Both the position numbers and the translations under genes were made by a program. 30,045 nt of DNA from CAYTZH01 sp964442285 (lineage in GTDB: Bacteria > Myxococcota_A > UBA9160 > JAFDET01): assembly GCA_964442285.1 (NCBI GenBank), contig CAYTZH010000050.1, positions 1-30,045 on the forward strand, given 5' to 3'. Below, piece after piece: positions 1 through 7,709 of this stretch. A model generated the notes under the pieces. That model was given only the letters and a program-made list of their open reading frames with translations, made no database searches and had not been told where the DNA came from. Numbering within the stretch: the first letter of the stretch is position 1; every line of letters begins with the position of its first letter.

Positions 1-1
1 C

Positions 2-55
2 GTGGAGGAGCTCTTCGAAGCCCTCCACCGCGCGGTGCAGGAGCTGCGGGACTAG
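2..55 (+). CDS. 3' end of a gene cut by the left edge
   Basis: A reading frame open from the left edge encodes a short acidic, helix-like tail ending VEELFEALHRAVQELRD and stops at TAG (53-55). The last codons have the GC-rich third positions typical of real genes here. The stop overlaps the stop of the minus-strand membrane glycosyltransferase through the palindrome CTAG, so the two genes would converge with no gap. The piece is too short to assign to a family, and it could be a chance open frame. Confidence 0.35.
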   Translation: MEELFEALHRAVQELRD

Positions 56-1896
56 TCGGTCCCCTCCGCGGCGCCCACGGCGGGCAGCACCTCGAAGACC
101 TCGAGCTCCCCGAAGCCGGGAACCGGGACGCGGTGGCGCAGCGCGCCGCGTCCCCGGAGCACGTCCCTGCGCAGGTCCTCGGGCAGCGCGCTGGCCATCA
201 CGAAGACCCGGCGACCCGCGGCCAGCATGCCGTCGACGATCGCCCCCGGCGGCGTAGCGTCCGCGGCCCAGGCGTCGGCGATGACCAGGTCGGTCTCGAG
301 CTGCAGGGGGCCGAAGGCGTCCTTGGCGCCCCAGTAGGTGAGCAGGCCCGTGGGGCCCGCCGGGAGCAGCGCCGCGAGCGCCTCCCGGTGTGCGGCGTTG
401 CGGGCCCGGAAGTCGCGCGACGCGGGAAGGTCGTCGCTCGCGTGGACGGCCAGGCCCCAGCCGAGGCACGCGCCCACCGCCAGGGCGAGCGGGGCCCGGG
501 GGCGTCCGGTGCGGGCCCAGGCGAAGCTCGCCAGGAGGACGCCGGCGAGGAGCAGCGGAGCGTGCATGAGCCAGCGCAGCTCGAAGGTCGTGGCGTCGGC
601 GAACAGATCCACGCCGACGACGCCGATCGCCGCCAGGAGCGCGCCGGCGAGGACGCGGTCGCGGCGCAGGGGGAGCCCGTCGAGGGCCCAGGCGAAGGCG
701 AGCGCGGCCAGCGGCACGAGCTCGTGGAAGTAGCGCTGGTTGTAGCAGAGACCGTCGAAGCGGCGGAAGCCGGCCAGGGCGAAGGCCAGGAGCACCGGGG
801 CCACGGCCAGGGACAGGGCGCGGAGCTCCCGCTCGGTGTCGGCCCGGGTCAGCAGCCCGCCGAGGCGGCGACGCCCGAGCCACACCAGGGCCAGGAGCGC
901 CAGGGCCAGGGCCACCCAGGGCGACGACTGGATCCAGGCCTTCTTGACCGCACCGCCGAGCATCTCGACGGCGCCGGTGACCTCGTCCTGGCTCATGTAG
1001 TAGCCGTGGCGCTCCAGGGCGCGTCCGACCAGCGGCGGATGCGCGGAGTAGTCGACGAGCTTCGTCCACAGGAAGGGCAGCAGATCGCCGCCCAGGGAGC
1101 GCTCGACGGCGCCCTGGCCGGGCAGATAGCCGCTGCCCTTGCTGATCGGGTTCCAGGAGCCCTGGCGGATCGAGTTGACGTAGCCCGAGAGCAGCAAGGG
1201 AGCCGCTGCGCCCAGGCCGTAGGCGGCGGTGGCCCCCAGGCGGCGTGCCGACAGGAGCCCATGTCGGGAGAGCAGCAGCAGGCCGAGACCGATCCCGCCC
1301 AGGAGCACCACGTTCTGGTAGCGGACCCCGCACGCGAGCCCGACGCAGAGCCCGGCCGCGGCCGCCAGCCAGGGTCCGTCGGCCTCGCGCTGGCGGGCCG
1401 CGAGCCAGACGCCGGCGGTGACGAGGAAGACCGAGAGCATGTGTGGCCAGACGCCCTGGGCGTACTCGAGCGCGAAGGAGCCCAGGCCGAAGGCCGTCGC
1501 CGCGAGCCAGCCCGCGCGCTCGGAGCCATGGCGACGACCCAGGTCGTGGAGCAGCCACACCGTTCCCAGGAAGGCCAGGGTGTTCAGGGCCACGAGGCCG
1601 CGCCAGCCGAGGAGCGAGAACGGCAGCGCCAGGAAGGCGTACAGGGGCGGCGCCGTGGAGCTGACCGGCGGCGGCGGCAGTGCCCGGGTGTTGATGGCGG
1701 GATCGAAGTAGAAGAGCGCCTTGGCGTGGGGCAGCCCCTCGAGGCCTGGCAGGCCGAAGCGACCGTGGCGCAGGGCCACCAGGCTGGTCAGGTAGTTGTC
1801 CTCGTCGAGGATGAAGACTCCCGGCACGACCGTGGCGGTCAGGATCCCACCCGCGACCAGGAGGACGAGCAGCAGCACCAGGCGGGGACTCTGCAT
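52..1896 (-). CDS. Multi-pass membrane glycosyltransferase, GT39/PMT (GT-C) type
   Basis: The product is an integral membrane protein of about 614 residues with roughly ten or more hydrophobic segments. An N-terminal membrane helix is followed by an extracytoplasmic loop carrying LDEDNY, which matches the acidic loop-1 motif of GT-C enzymes that use polyprenyl-phosphate sugars. PMT/ArnT-like proteins transfer such sugars to protein, lipid A or glycan on the outer face of the inner membrane. The ATG at 1896 is chosen because it immediately precedes the first membrane helix (MQSPRLVLLLVLLV); residues coded upstream in the same frame are Arg/Pro/Gly-rich and look non-coding. The gene is divergent from a sulfotransferase and adjoins a polysaccharide locus, so a role in surface-glycan decoration is inferred. 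The substrate cannot be read from the sequence. Confidence 0.85.
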   Translation of the reverse strand: MQSPRLVLLLVLLVAGGILTATVVPGVFILDEDNYLTSLVALRHGRFGLPGLEGLPHAKALFYFDPAINTRALPPPPVSSTAPPLYAFLALPFSLLGWRGLVALNTLAFLGTVWLLHDLGRRHGSERAGWLAATAFGLGSFALEYAQGVWPHMLSVFLVTAGVWLAARQREADGPWLAAAAGLCVGLACGVRYQNVVLLGGIGLGLLLLSRHGLLSARRLGATAAYGLGAAAPLLLSGYVNSIRQGSWNPISKGSGYLPGQGAVERSLGGDLLPFLWTKLVDYSAHPPLVGRALERHGYYMSQDEVTGAVEMLGGAVKKAWIQSSPWVALALALLALVWLGRRRLGGLLTRADTERELRALSLAVAPVLLAFALAGFRRFDGLCYNQRYFHELVPLAALAFAWALDGLPLRRDRVLAGALLAAIGVVGVDLFADATTFELRWLMHAPLLLAGVLLASFAWARTGRPRAPLALAVGACLGWGLAVHASDDLPASRDFRARNAAHREALAALLPAGPTGLLTYWGAKDAFGPLQLETDLVIADAWAADATPPGAIVDGMLAAGRRVFVMASALPEDLRRDVLRGRGALRHRVPVPGFGELEVFEVLPAVGAAEGTD

Positions 1897-2084
1897 TCGG
1901 GGAACCCTCGATCTCCCGCGGGGCACGAGCGCGGAAACCCTGCCGCCGCGACCCTCTGGGATCGGCACTTGCGCACCGCGCCTTGAGCCCCGCGCAGCGC
2001 TGCAGCGACGGCGCAGGCGCATGCAGTCGGCGGACTCAACTCCCGGTGGATCGCGGACGAAGGGGGCCTCGGGAGGAGGTGCGG
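1897..2084. other. Divergent intergenic region
   Basis: This stretch separates the minus-strand membrane glycosyltransferase from the plus-strand sulfotransferase and should hold both 5' regions. I see no clear -35/-10 pair on either strand. The only clear signal is the purine-rich GGGAGGAGG at 2071-2079, six bases before the ATG at 2085. Confidence 0.4.
2071..2079 (+). promoter_or_regulatory. Strong Shine-Dalgarno that fixes the sulfotransferase start
   Basis: GGGAGGAGG lies 5 bases upstream of the ATG at 2085. It supports that start over an earlier in-frame ATG at 1983, whose extra residues show no family similarity. Confidence 0.7.
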
Positions 2085-2882
2085 ATGGTCGGCTCCGGTC
2101 TCGCGAACGGACACGCCTACGACCCGCGACGGCCGCTCCTCTCGGTGCACGTCCCGAAGTGCGCGGGCACGAGCTTCCAGCGCGTCCTGCGCCGCTGGTA
2201 CGGACGGCGTCTCTGCCTCCACTACTGCGACGAGCGCCGCGCCCGGCTGCCGCGGCGACACCGCCTGGAGCGGCGCCTCGGCGGAGGCTACCGCCCGGGC
2301 CTGTGCATCCACGGCCACTTCAACCGCGACCGCGGCTTCGGCGTCGAGGACTACTACCCGGCCCTCGATCAGCGGATCCTCGTGCTGAGGGATCCCTTCG
2401 AGGCGCACGTCTCGCTCTTCCACTACCGCAAGCGGGAGGGACCGAAGGCCTGGTACGGCGGCACCGTCGATCCGGTCGCCGTCGATCCCGCCTGGACCCT
2501 GGAGCGCTTTCTCGAGGAGCGGCCCGCGCAGTACCTGAACTTCCTGCCGGCCGACCTCGGCGAGGCGAACCTGGCCTCGGTCCTCGACCGGGACTTCCTC
2601 TACGTGGGCGTCGCCGAGGACCTGCAGGCCACCGTCGACCAGCTGGCCAGCCTGCTCGGGCTTCCGGGCCAGCGGGTACCCGTGCTGAACGCCGCCCCGC
2701 GGACCCAGCGCGTGCCGCCCGGCGCCCGGGAGCGCTTCGAGCGCGAGCACCCCCTGGAGTACGCCGCCTGGCGCTACGCTCGGGAGCGCTACGCGCGGCC
2801 GCTGCCCGCCCCGGTAGACGCCGACCTAGCGGTGGGCGTGGACGCGGCCGCCGCCCAGGGCCGTCTCGAGCTTGAGGCGTAG
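2085..2882 (+). CDS. Sulfotransferase, Sulfotransfer_2 type
   Basis: The product is a 265-residue soluble protein with both PAPS-binding signatures of sulfotransferases. The N-terminal loop is VHVPKCAGTSFQRVL, in the form typical of Golgi-type carbohydrate sulfotransferases (HIPKxAGTS). The 3'-phosphate loop is ILVLRDPFEAHVSLFHY. Such enzymes move sulfate from PAPS to a hydroxyl of a sugar. Start is set by the strong Shine-Dalgarno at 2071-2079. The last 57 bases overlap the end of the opposing sulfotransferase at 2826-3800, and the Ala/Gly-rich final residues lie inside that overlap. The neighbouring glycosyltransferases and flippase suggest the acceptor is a cell-surface glycan; this is inference. 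Confidence 0.85.
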   Translation: MVGSGLANGHAYDPRRPLLSVHVPKCAGTSFQRVLRRWYGRRLCLHYCDERRARLPRRHRLERRLGGGYRPGLCIHGHFNRDRGFGVEDYYPALDQRILVLRDPFEAHVSLFHYRKREGPKAWYGGTVDPVAVDPAWTLERFLEERPAQYLNFLPADLGEANLASVLDRDFLYVGVAEDLQATVDQLASLLGLPGQRVPVLNAAPRTQRVPPGARERFEREHPLEYAAWRYARERYARPLPAPVDADLAVGVDAAAAQGRLELEA

Positions 2883-3800
2883 CTGGCGCAGCTCGATCCC
2901 CGAGTAGACCACGCCCCAGAGCATGCGCGCGGCGTCCGACGCGATCGGCCCCGGCCGGTCGGGAAGCGCGTCGAGCTCGGCGCGGAGGCGCTCCGGGTCG
3001 TAGCCCATGAAGGCCAGCCGCTCGCGGCCGATCCAGCGCAGGTAGCGTCGACACCAGGCCTTGCGCAGGGGCGAGGCCAGGGTGTGCTTCCACTTGTCGA
3101 GCGGCGCGTCGCTGACCCGGTCGTAGACGCGGGCTCCCACCGGGTCGCCCATGGTCCCGCGCAGCGCCACGTCGCCGAACGCCTCGAGCACCGACGCGTC
3201 CGGCGAGACCCCGAGATGGGCGAAGAGCGCCCGCAGGTGCTTCTCCGGCTCGCGCACCAGGTCCTCGTAGCGGAGGGCGTGCACGCGGCCCGGTGCGTCG
3301 CGCGCGGCATCCACCAGCCGCGCGAGTCCATCGTAGAGGTCGACGCGGAAGTAGTGCAGGTTCCAGCGGCCGGCGTCCCAGGTCTCCGCGATCGAGGCCA
3401 CCACCGCCAGCGGGTTGCGCCAGAGGCAGACCACCGGCGCCTCCGGGAAGGCGGCCAGGAGCTCCCGGGCGACCAACGCGTAGCGGGGGGTCTTGTCGAG
3501 AAAGACGGGCGCCCCGCCGGCTAGCCGGGCGTAGATGGAGCCGGCGAAGTCGCGCACCGCGGCGTGCCAGTCGTCCCGGCCCCCGGGCAGCTCGCGGCAG
3601 AGGTCGTCCAGGGCGCGGCGGTAGTCGACCTGGGCGTACTCGGCGTAGAGGCCGCGCTCGCGGAAGGCGTAGAGCAGGGGCAGGAGCGCCCACGGCTCGG
3701 AGACGGTGGCCACCTCCGGATGGGCCGCGAGCAGGCGCTGGGTGAGCGTCGAGCCCGAGCGGGGCAGTGAGAGCAGGAAGGCGGGTCGCGGACCGCACAT
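2826..3800 (-). CDS. Sulfotransferase, Sulfotransfer_3 type
   Basis: The product has 324 residues. The first strand and PAPS 5'-phosphosulfate loop are FLLSLPRSGSTLTQRLLAAH, and the 3'-phosphate loop is VVCLWRNPLAVVASIAET. A conserved ALRYEDLVREP segment follows, as in the Sulfotransfer_3 family. The ATG at 3800 shares its A with the TGA of the flippase gene (TGATG), which indicates translational coupling as the last gene of the GT4-flippase-sulfotransferase operon. It is not closely similar to the opposing sulfotransferase at 2085-2882, so the two probably act on different positions or acceptors. A role in sulfating the exported glycan is inferred from context; sulfation of a small molecule or lipid cannot be excluded. 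Confidence 0.88.
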   Translation of the reverse strand: MCGPRPAFLLSLPRSGSTLTQRLLAAHPEVATVSEPWALLPLLYAFRERGLYAEYAQVDYRRALDDLCRELPGGRDDWHAAVRDFAGSIYARLAGGAPVFLDKTPRYALVARELLAAFPEAPVVCLWRNPLAVVASIAETWDAGRWNLHYFRVDLYDGLARLVDAARDAPGRVHALRYEDLVREPEKHLRALFAHLGVSPDASVLEAFGDVALRGTMGDPVGARVYDRVSDAPLDKWKHTLASPLRKAWCRRYLRWIGRERLAFMGYDPERLRAELDALPDRPGPIASDAARMLWGVVYSGIELRQLRLKLETALGGGRVHAHR

Positions 3801-5329
3801 CAGGAGGCCTCCGCGGAGAGGCGGCCGGCTGCCTGCCGGGTCGGCTGGAGGAGCCGCGCGCCCACAGCGCCCGCGGCCGTCGCGACGCCCGCGCTGGCGA
3901 GCAGCGGATCGAGATCGGGCAGCAGGTGGACGCCGGCGCCCAGGGCGACGGCGCCGGCGAGGGCGAGCCCCTGGGCCGCGTGGTAGGGGTGGACCCGGCC
4001 GCCGAGCCCGCGCCACAGCAGCGCCCCGCCCAGCAGGCCCATGCCCAGGACGGAGACCGCGCAGGCCGCGGCCGCGCCCACCACGCCGTGGCTCGGGATC
4101 CACCAGACGCCCAGCACGAGGTTGGCCGCCACGCCGAAGCCGGCGCGGGCGGCCTCGAGACGGCTGCGACCGGTCATGCGCAGGATCACCCCATCGAAGC
4201 CCGACAGGGCGAGGCCCACGAGGCCGGCGCCCAGGATCGCCACCACCCGTTCGGCCTCGGGTGTGGCGACCTCGGGACCGAGCCAGCCGAGGATCCGACC
4301 CGCGTGGATCACGAGCAGGGCGTAGAGGGCGCCGAGTCCGAGGAGTGTCGGTGGCGCGAGCCGAGCGTGGAGCCGCGCCAGGCCCGCCGCGTCGCCGCGC
4401 GACCAGCGTTCCGCCACCTGGGGAGCCAGCACCTGGCCGAGGGCCTGGAGCGGGGCGGCGACCAGGAAGGCCACCCGGGCGGCCACGCTGTACAGGCCCA
4501 TGGACTCGGCGCCGGCGAAGCCGCCGACCAGGAGCCGGCTGCTCTGGAACAGCGCCACGTCGAGCAGGCCCGTGGCCACGAGCGGAGCGCTCGAGGTCAG
4601 CAGGAGGCGGGTCGGGGAAGGTCCCTCGCGGGTCGCGCAAGCTCCCGGGCGGGTCGGGAGCCTGCGCGCTCGCGCCCAGCCCAGGCGGTGTCGCGCGAGG
4701 AGCAGCTCGCCCGCCAGCCAGGCGGCGGCGAGGGGCGCCGCGGTGGCGACGGCCAGGCCCCGGGCGTCGGGCAGCCGGGGCAGCAGGGCCAGGAGCAGCA
4801 CGGCCCGCAGCACGGGCTCCACCAGGAAGCCCGACAGCGAGCGGCCGAAGGCGTCCTGGCAGCCGAGCAGGCCGCCGCGCCCCACCGCCTGCAGGGCGCC
4901 GAACAGGACCAGTCCCGCGAACAGGCCGGCGAACAGGCGCGGCGAGACCCGTCCCGCCACGTCGTCTGGGAAGAGTCCGTGGAGCGGCCAGGCCAGCACG
5001 ACCGCGACCGCCGCAGCGCCGGCGACCAGGGCGCGCGCCCGGTTCAGGGTGTCGCGGGCCCGCTCCGGGTCGGCCTGGGCGCGGGCCTCGGCCACTTCGC
5101 GCATGGCGCCCTGCCCCAGGCCCAGCACGGCCAGGGGCTGGCACAAGGAGGCCAGGCTGACGACGAAGAGCACGGCACCGTACACGGAGAGGTCGACGGC
5201 ACGCAGCGCCAGGCCCACGTTGGCGTACATGAGCAGCTGGTAGACGGCCATGCCGCCCAGCACCCAGAGGGTGCCCACGGTGAGGCGGCGGCCGCGGCCC
5301 GCGGCGCTAGGCGCGAGCGCGCTCCGCAT
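3800..5329 (-). CDS. Wzx-like polysaccharide flippase (MATE/MOP superfamily)
   Basis: The product is a hydrophobic 509-residue protein with about 12-14 membrane segments and the usual length of Wzx/RfbX flippases. It begins with a short basic cytoplasmic tail and a helix LWVLGGMAVYQLLMYANVGL, and has the central segment SMGLYSVAARVAFLVAAPLQ, which resembles the conserved 'YSAAYKLA' region of MOP flippases. Such proteins move undecaprenyl-diphosphate-linked oligosaccharides across the inner membrane. The ATG at 5329 lies 23 bases inside the upstream GT4 gene, and its stop overlaps the downstream sulfotransferase start, so the three genes appear co-translated. No Wzy polymerase or Wzz was recognised in this window. 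Confidence 0.85.
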   Translation of the reverse strand: MRSALAPSAAGRGRRLTVGTLWVLGGMAVYQLLMYANVGLALRAVDLSVYGAVLFVVSLASLCQPLAVLGLGQGAMREVAEARAQADPERARDTLNRARALVAGAAAVAVVLAWPLHGLFPDDVAGRVSPRLFAGLFAGLVLFGALQAVGRGGLLGCQDAFGRSLSGFLVEPVLRAVLLLALLPRLPDARGLAVATAAPLAAAWLAGELLLARHRLGWARARRLPTRPGACATREGPSPTRLLLTSSAPLVATGLLDVALFQSSRLLVGGFAGAESMGLYSVAARVAFLVAAPLQALGQVLAPQVAERWSRGDAAGLARLHARLAPPTLLGLGALYALLVIHAGRILGWLGPEVATPEAERVVAILGAGLVGLALSGFDGVILRMTGRSRLEAARAGFGVAANLVLGVWWIPSHGVVGAAAACAVSVLGMGLLGGALLWRGLGGRVHPYHAAQGLALAGAVALGAGVHLLPDLDPLLASAGVATAAGAVGARLLQPTRQAAGRLSAEAS

Positions 5330-6479
5330 AGAAGTCCGCCAGGTCCGCGGCGATGGCGCGCCAGGAGAGTCGCTGCTCCGCGAGCCGCCGGGCCCGCTTG
5401 CCCATCCGCTCCGCCCGGTCCGGGTCCGAGAGCAGCGCGTCGACGGCCGTCGCGAAGGCCTCCGGCGACTCCTCGGCCAGCAGGCCCACGGCCTCGTCGG
5501 CGACGAGATCCTTCAGGTCGCCGGTCGGGTTGGTCACCGTGGGGCGTCCCGCCGCCAGGTAGTCGCCGAGCTTGTGGGGATAGCGGCCGCGGTTGATCGG
5601 CCGGTCGAGGTAGGGGAGCAGCATCACGTCGGCGCAGGCCAGGTGCTCGTTGAGCCGCTCGTGGGGCACGACGCCGTGGCGGAGCACCCGGTCGGCCAGG
5701 CCGGCGGAGGCCACCACCGCGTCGAGCTCCGGCATGGGCGCGCCGACGAGCAGCAGCCGGGCCTCGGGCTGGCGGGCGTGGAGCGCCGCGAAGGCCCGCC
5801 CGAGAAAGGCCCCGTCGTAGCTGTTGAAGCCCACGTAGCAGGCCACCGGCGCGTCCTGGGGCACGCCGTGGCGGTGGCGCATCTCGCGGCGATCCCGGGG
5901 CACGATCCCGTCCACGTCGGCGCCGACGGCGACGCGGCGGATGCGCTCCTCGGCGAGGCCGAAGGCGCGCGCCCGGCGCGCCAGGTCGCGAGTGATGACG
6001 CTGAGACCGTCCACCGCCGCGTAGACCCGGCGCTCTCCGTGGGTGTCCGCCGGTCCGAACAGCCAGCGCGAGAGCCCGCGTCGACGCCCGCCGATGCCCT
6101 CCATGCCCCAGAGGTCCGCCCAGTCCGCGATCCACGGTACCCCCAGGCGTCTCGCCATGGCGCGGCCCACCCACGCCACCGAGGGCCGATGACCGAAGCC
6201 GTGCACCACGTCGAAGGGCCCGGCGTGTCGGGCGCGCAGGCGCCGCGCCAGGATCTCCGCGGGGTCGATCCCGGCGTGGCGCAGGCGGTCCGGCAGGGCA
6301 CCGGGGAAGCGCTCCACCCGCAGCCCGTCCGGCGCGGCCGGAGGCGCGCCGCCCCGGGGGCGGGCGCACCACAGGGTCACCTCGTGGCCGCCCTGGACGA
6401 GCCCGCGGGCCAGGGAGGAGGAGCGCATCCAGCTCCCGCCGGCGCCCTGGATCTCGTAGGTGAGGAACAGGATCCGCAC
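5307..6479 (-). CDS. Glycosyltransferase, GT4 family (GT-B fold)
   Basis: The product has about 390 residues and a two-Rossmann GT-B layout. The N-terminal domain starts VRILFLTYEIQGAGGSWMRS, and DVVHGFGHRPSVAW follows near residue 100. The C-terminal donor-binding domain has VACYVGFNSYDGAF, LLLVGAPMPE and the nucleotide-sugar motif region PYKLGDYLAAGRPTVTNPTG-like (here with PHKLGDYLAAG), with the acidic residue site shifted from the usual EX7E. The GTG at 6479 is chosen because it begins the first beta strand; the preceding in-frame residues are low-complexity. It is the first gene of a minus-strand operon with the flippase and a sulfotransferase. Its donor and acceptor cannot be read directly. 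Confidence 0.88.
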   Translation of the reverse strand: MRILFLTYEIQGAGGSWMRSSSLARGLVQGGHEVTLWCARPRGGAPPAAPDGLRVERFPGALPDRLRHAGIDPAEILARRLRARHAGPFDVVHGFGHRPSVAWVGRAMARRLGVPWIADWADLWGMEGIGGRRRGLSRWLFGPADTHGERRVYAAVDGLSVITRDLARRARAFGLAEERIRRVAVGADVDGIVPRDRREMRHRHGVPQDAPVACYVGFNSYDGAFLGRAFAALHARQPEARLLLVGAPMPELDAVVASAGLADRVLRHGVVPHERLNEHLACADVMLLPYLDRPINRGRYPHKLGDYLAAGRPTVTNPTGDLKDLVADEAVGLLAEESPEAFATAVDALLSDPDRAERMGKRARRLAEQRLSWRAIAADLADFYAERARA

Positions 6480-6609
6480 GGGAGACCTATCGGCGGAAGC
6501 TGCCGATTCCTGAGGTGCGGCGGGGCGCCCGGCCCGCGCGGGGCGATTCGCCTTCAGGATGGCGGGTTTCGCGCCGATGGATTCCCGTGAACGAGCTTCG
6601 GAGCGTGCA
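6480..6609. promoter_or_regulatory. Divergent promoter region of the polysaccharide locus
   Basis: These 130 bases separate the two divergent halves of the locus (GT4 operon to the left, epimerase operon to the right) and are the only place for both promoters. I see no convincing sigma-70 boxes. A GGAG at 6600-6603 sits six bases before the GTG at 6610. Confidence 0.4.
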
Positions 6610-7677
6610 GTGAGCGTTGCCATCGTGACGGGCTCGGCCGGCCTGATCGGCTCCGAGGCGGTCGGCTTCTTCGCCGACCTGGGCATGGACGTGGTCGGCG
6701 TCGACAACGACATGCGCAGCTACTTCTTCGGCGAGGAGGCCTCCACCTCGTGGAACCGCCAGCGCCTGGAGCGGCTCCATCCCGGCTACGAGCACGTCGA
6801 CGCCGACGTCCGCGACCTGGCCAAGCTGGGCGAGGTCTTCGGGCGCTACGGCCGCGAGATCGGGCTGGTGATCCACACGGCGGCCCAGCCCTCCCACGAC
6901 TGGGCGGCGCGGGAGCCCCTGACCGACTTCGGCGTGAACGCGGTCGGCACCCTGAACCTGCTCGAGCTGACCCGGGAGCACTGTCCCGACGCCCGCTTCG
7001 TATTCACCTCGACCAACAAGGTGTACGGCGACCGGCCGAACCAGCTCCCGCTGGTGGAGCAGGAGACGCGCTGGGAGCTCGCCCCCGAACACCCCTGGCA
7101 GGAGGGCATCCCGGAAGAGATGTCCATCGACGCCTGCACCCACTCGGTCTTCGGCGTCTCGAAGGTGGCCGCGGACGTGGCCGTGCAGGAGTACGGCCGC
7201 TACTTCGGCATGAACACGGTCTGCTTCCGGGGCGGCTGCCTCACCGGCGCCCACCACGCGGGGGCCCAGCTCCACGGCTTCCTGGCCTACCTGATGCGCT
7301 GTACCGTCACCGGTACGCCCTACACCGTGCTCGGATACCGCGGCAAGCAGGTCCGCGACAACATCCACTCGAGCGACCTCATCGCGGCCTTCTACGAGTA
7401 CTACAAGGATCCGGACCCGGGCGCGGTCTACAACATCGGCGGCGGTCGCGAGAGCCACTGCTCCATGCAAGAGGCCGTGTCCCTGTGCGAGGAGGTCGCC
7501 GGGCGTCCCCTCGAGCGCCGCTACGCCGACGAGGCGCGGACCGGCGACCACATCTGGTACGTGAGCGACCTCTCGCGCTTCCGGGCCCGCTACCCGGGCT
7601 GGCGCATCACCCGCCGGGTTCCGGACATCCTGCGCGAGATCCACGCCGCCAACGCCGAGCGCTGGGCGCCCCGATGA
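6610..7677 (+). CDS. NAD-dependent sugar epimerase/dehydratase, RfbE (CDP-paratose 2-epimerase)-like
   Basis: The product is an extended SDR of about 355 residues. The N-terminal dinucleotide loop is VTGSAGLIGSE (GxxGxxG), an acidic VDNDMRSYFF closes the second strand, and STNKVYGD matches the RfbE tyvelose-epimerase signature. The usual YxxxK catalytic motif reads FGVSK, with Phe181 where Tyr is expected and Lys185 kept. The C-terminal part has NIGGGRESHCSM as in sugar epimerases. The GTG at 6610 is preferred because it has GGAG six bases upstream and starts the first strand; an ATG at 6559 would add 17 residues. It is the first gene of the epimerase-WecG-phosphotransferase operon and probably makes a nucleotide-sugar for the glycan. 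The exact sugar is unknown. Confidence 0.85.
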   Translation: MSVAIVTGSAGLIGSEAVGFFADLGMDVVGVDNDMRSYFFGEEASTSWNRQRLERLHPGYEHVDADVRDLAKLGEVFGRYGREIGLVIHTAAQPSHDWAAREPLTDFGVNAVGTLNLLELTREHCPDARFVFTSTNKVYGDRPNQLPLVEQETRWELAPEHPWQEGIPEEMSIDACTHSVFGVSKVAADVAVQEYGRYFGMNTVCFRGGCLTGAHHAGAQLHGFLAYLMRCTVTGTPYTVLGYRGKQVRDNIHSSDLIAAFYEYYKDPDPGAVYNIGGGRESHCSMQEAVSLCEEVAGRPLERRYADEARTGDHIWYVSDLSRFRARYPGWRITRRVPDILREIHAANAERWAPR

Positions 7678-7709
7678 TCGACGCCGAGCGCCGGGCGCCC
7701 CGATGATCG
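7652..7709 (+). repeat. 29-bp tandem duplication across a gene junction
   Basis: Two copies of a 29-bp unit lie head to tail at 7652-7680 and 7681-7709, differing at one base (T at 7662, C at 7691), and the first six bases of the unit recur at 7710-7715. Each copy holds the palindrome GGGCGCCC and an ATGATC. The unit covers the end of the epimerase gene, and the second copy carries the start codon of the next gene. Confidence 0.9.
7674..7706 (+). other. 10-codon relay ORF made by the tandem duplication
   Basis: The ATG at 7674 overlaps the epimerase TGA (7675-7677) as ATGA. Because the repeat is 29 bp, this ATG is out of frame with the WecG-like gene and reads MIDAERRAPR before a TGA at 7704-7706, which again overlaps the ATG at 7703 as ATGA. 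A ribosome could therefore pass from the epimerase through this peptide into the next gene by two termination-reinitiation steps. There is no Shine-Dalgarno-like sequence ahead of 7703. The peptide itself is unlikely to have a function. Confidence 0.5.

Noticed and set aside
133..1986. Long plus-strand open frame opposite the GT-C membrane protein
   Set aside because: It is Arg/Gln/Glu/Gly-rich low-complexity sequence with no fold or motif, as expected antisense to a GC-rich gene; the minus strand codes clear membrane helices.
3801..5144. Upstream extension of the Sulfotransfer_3 protein to 772 residues
   Set aside because: The extra 450 residues are Pro/Arg/Gly-rich shadow of the flippase gene; the true start is ATG 3800, coupled to the flippase stop.
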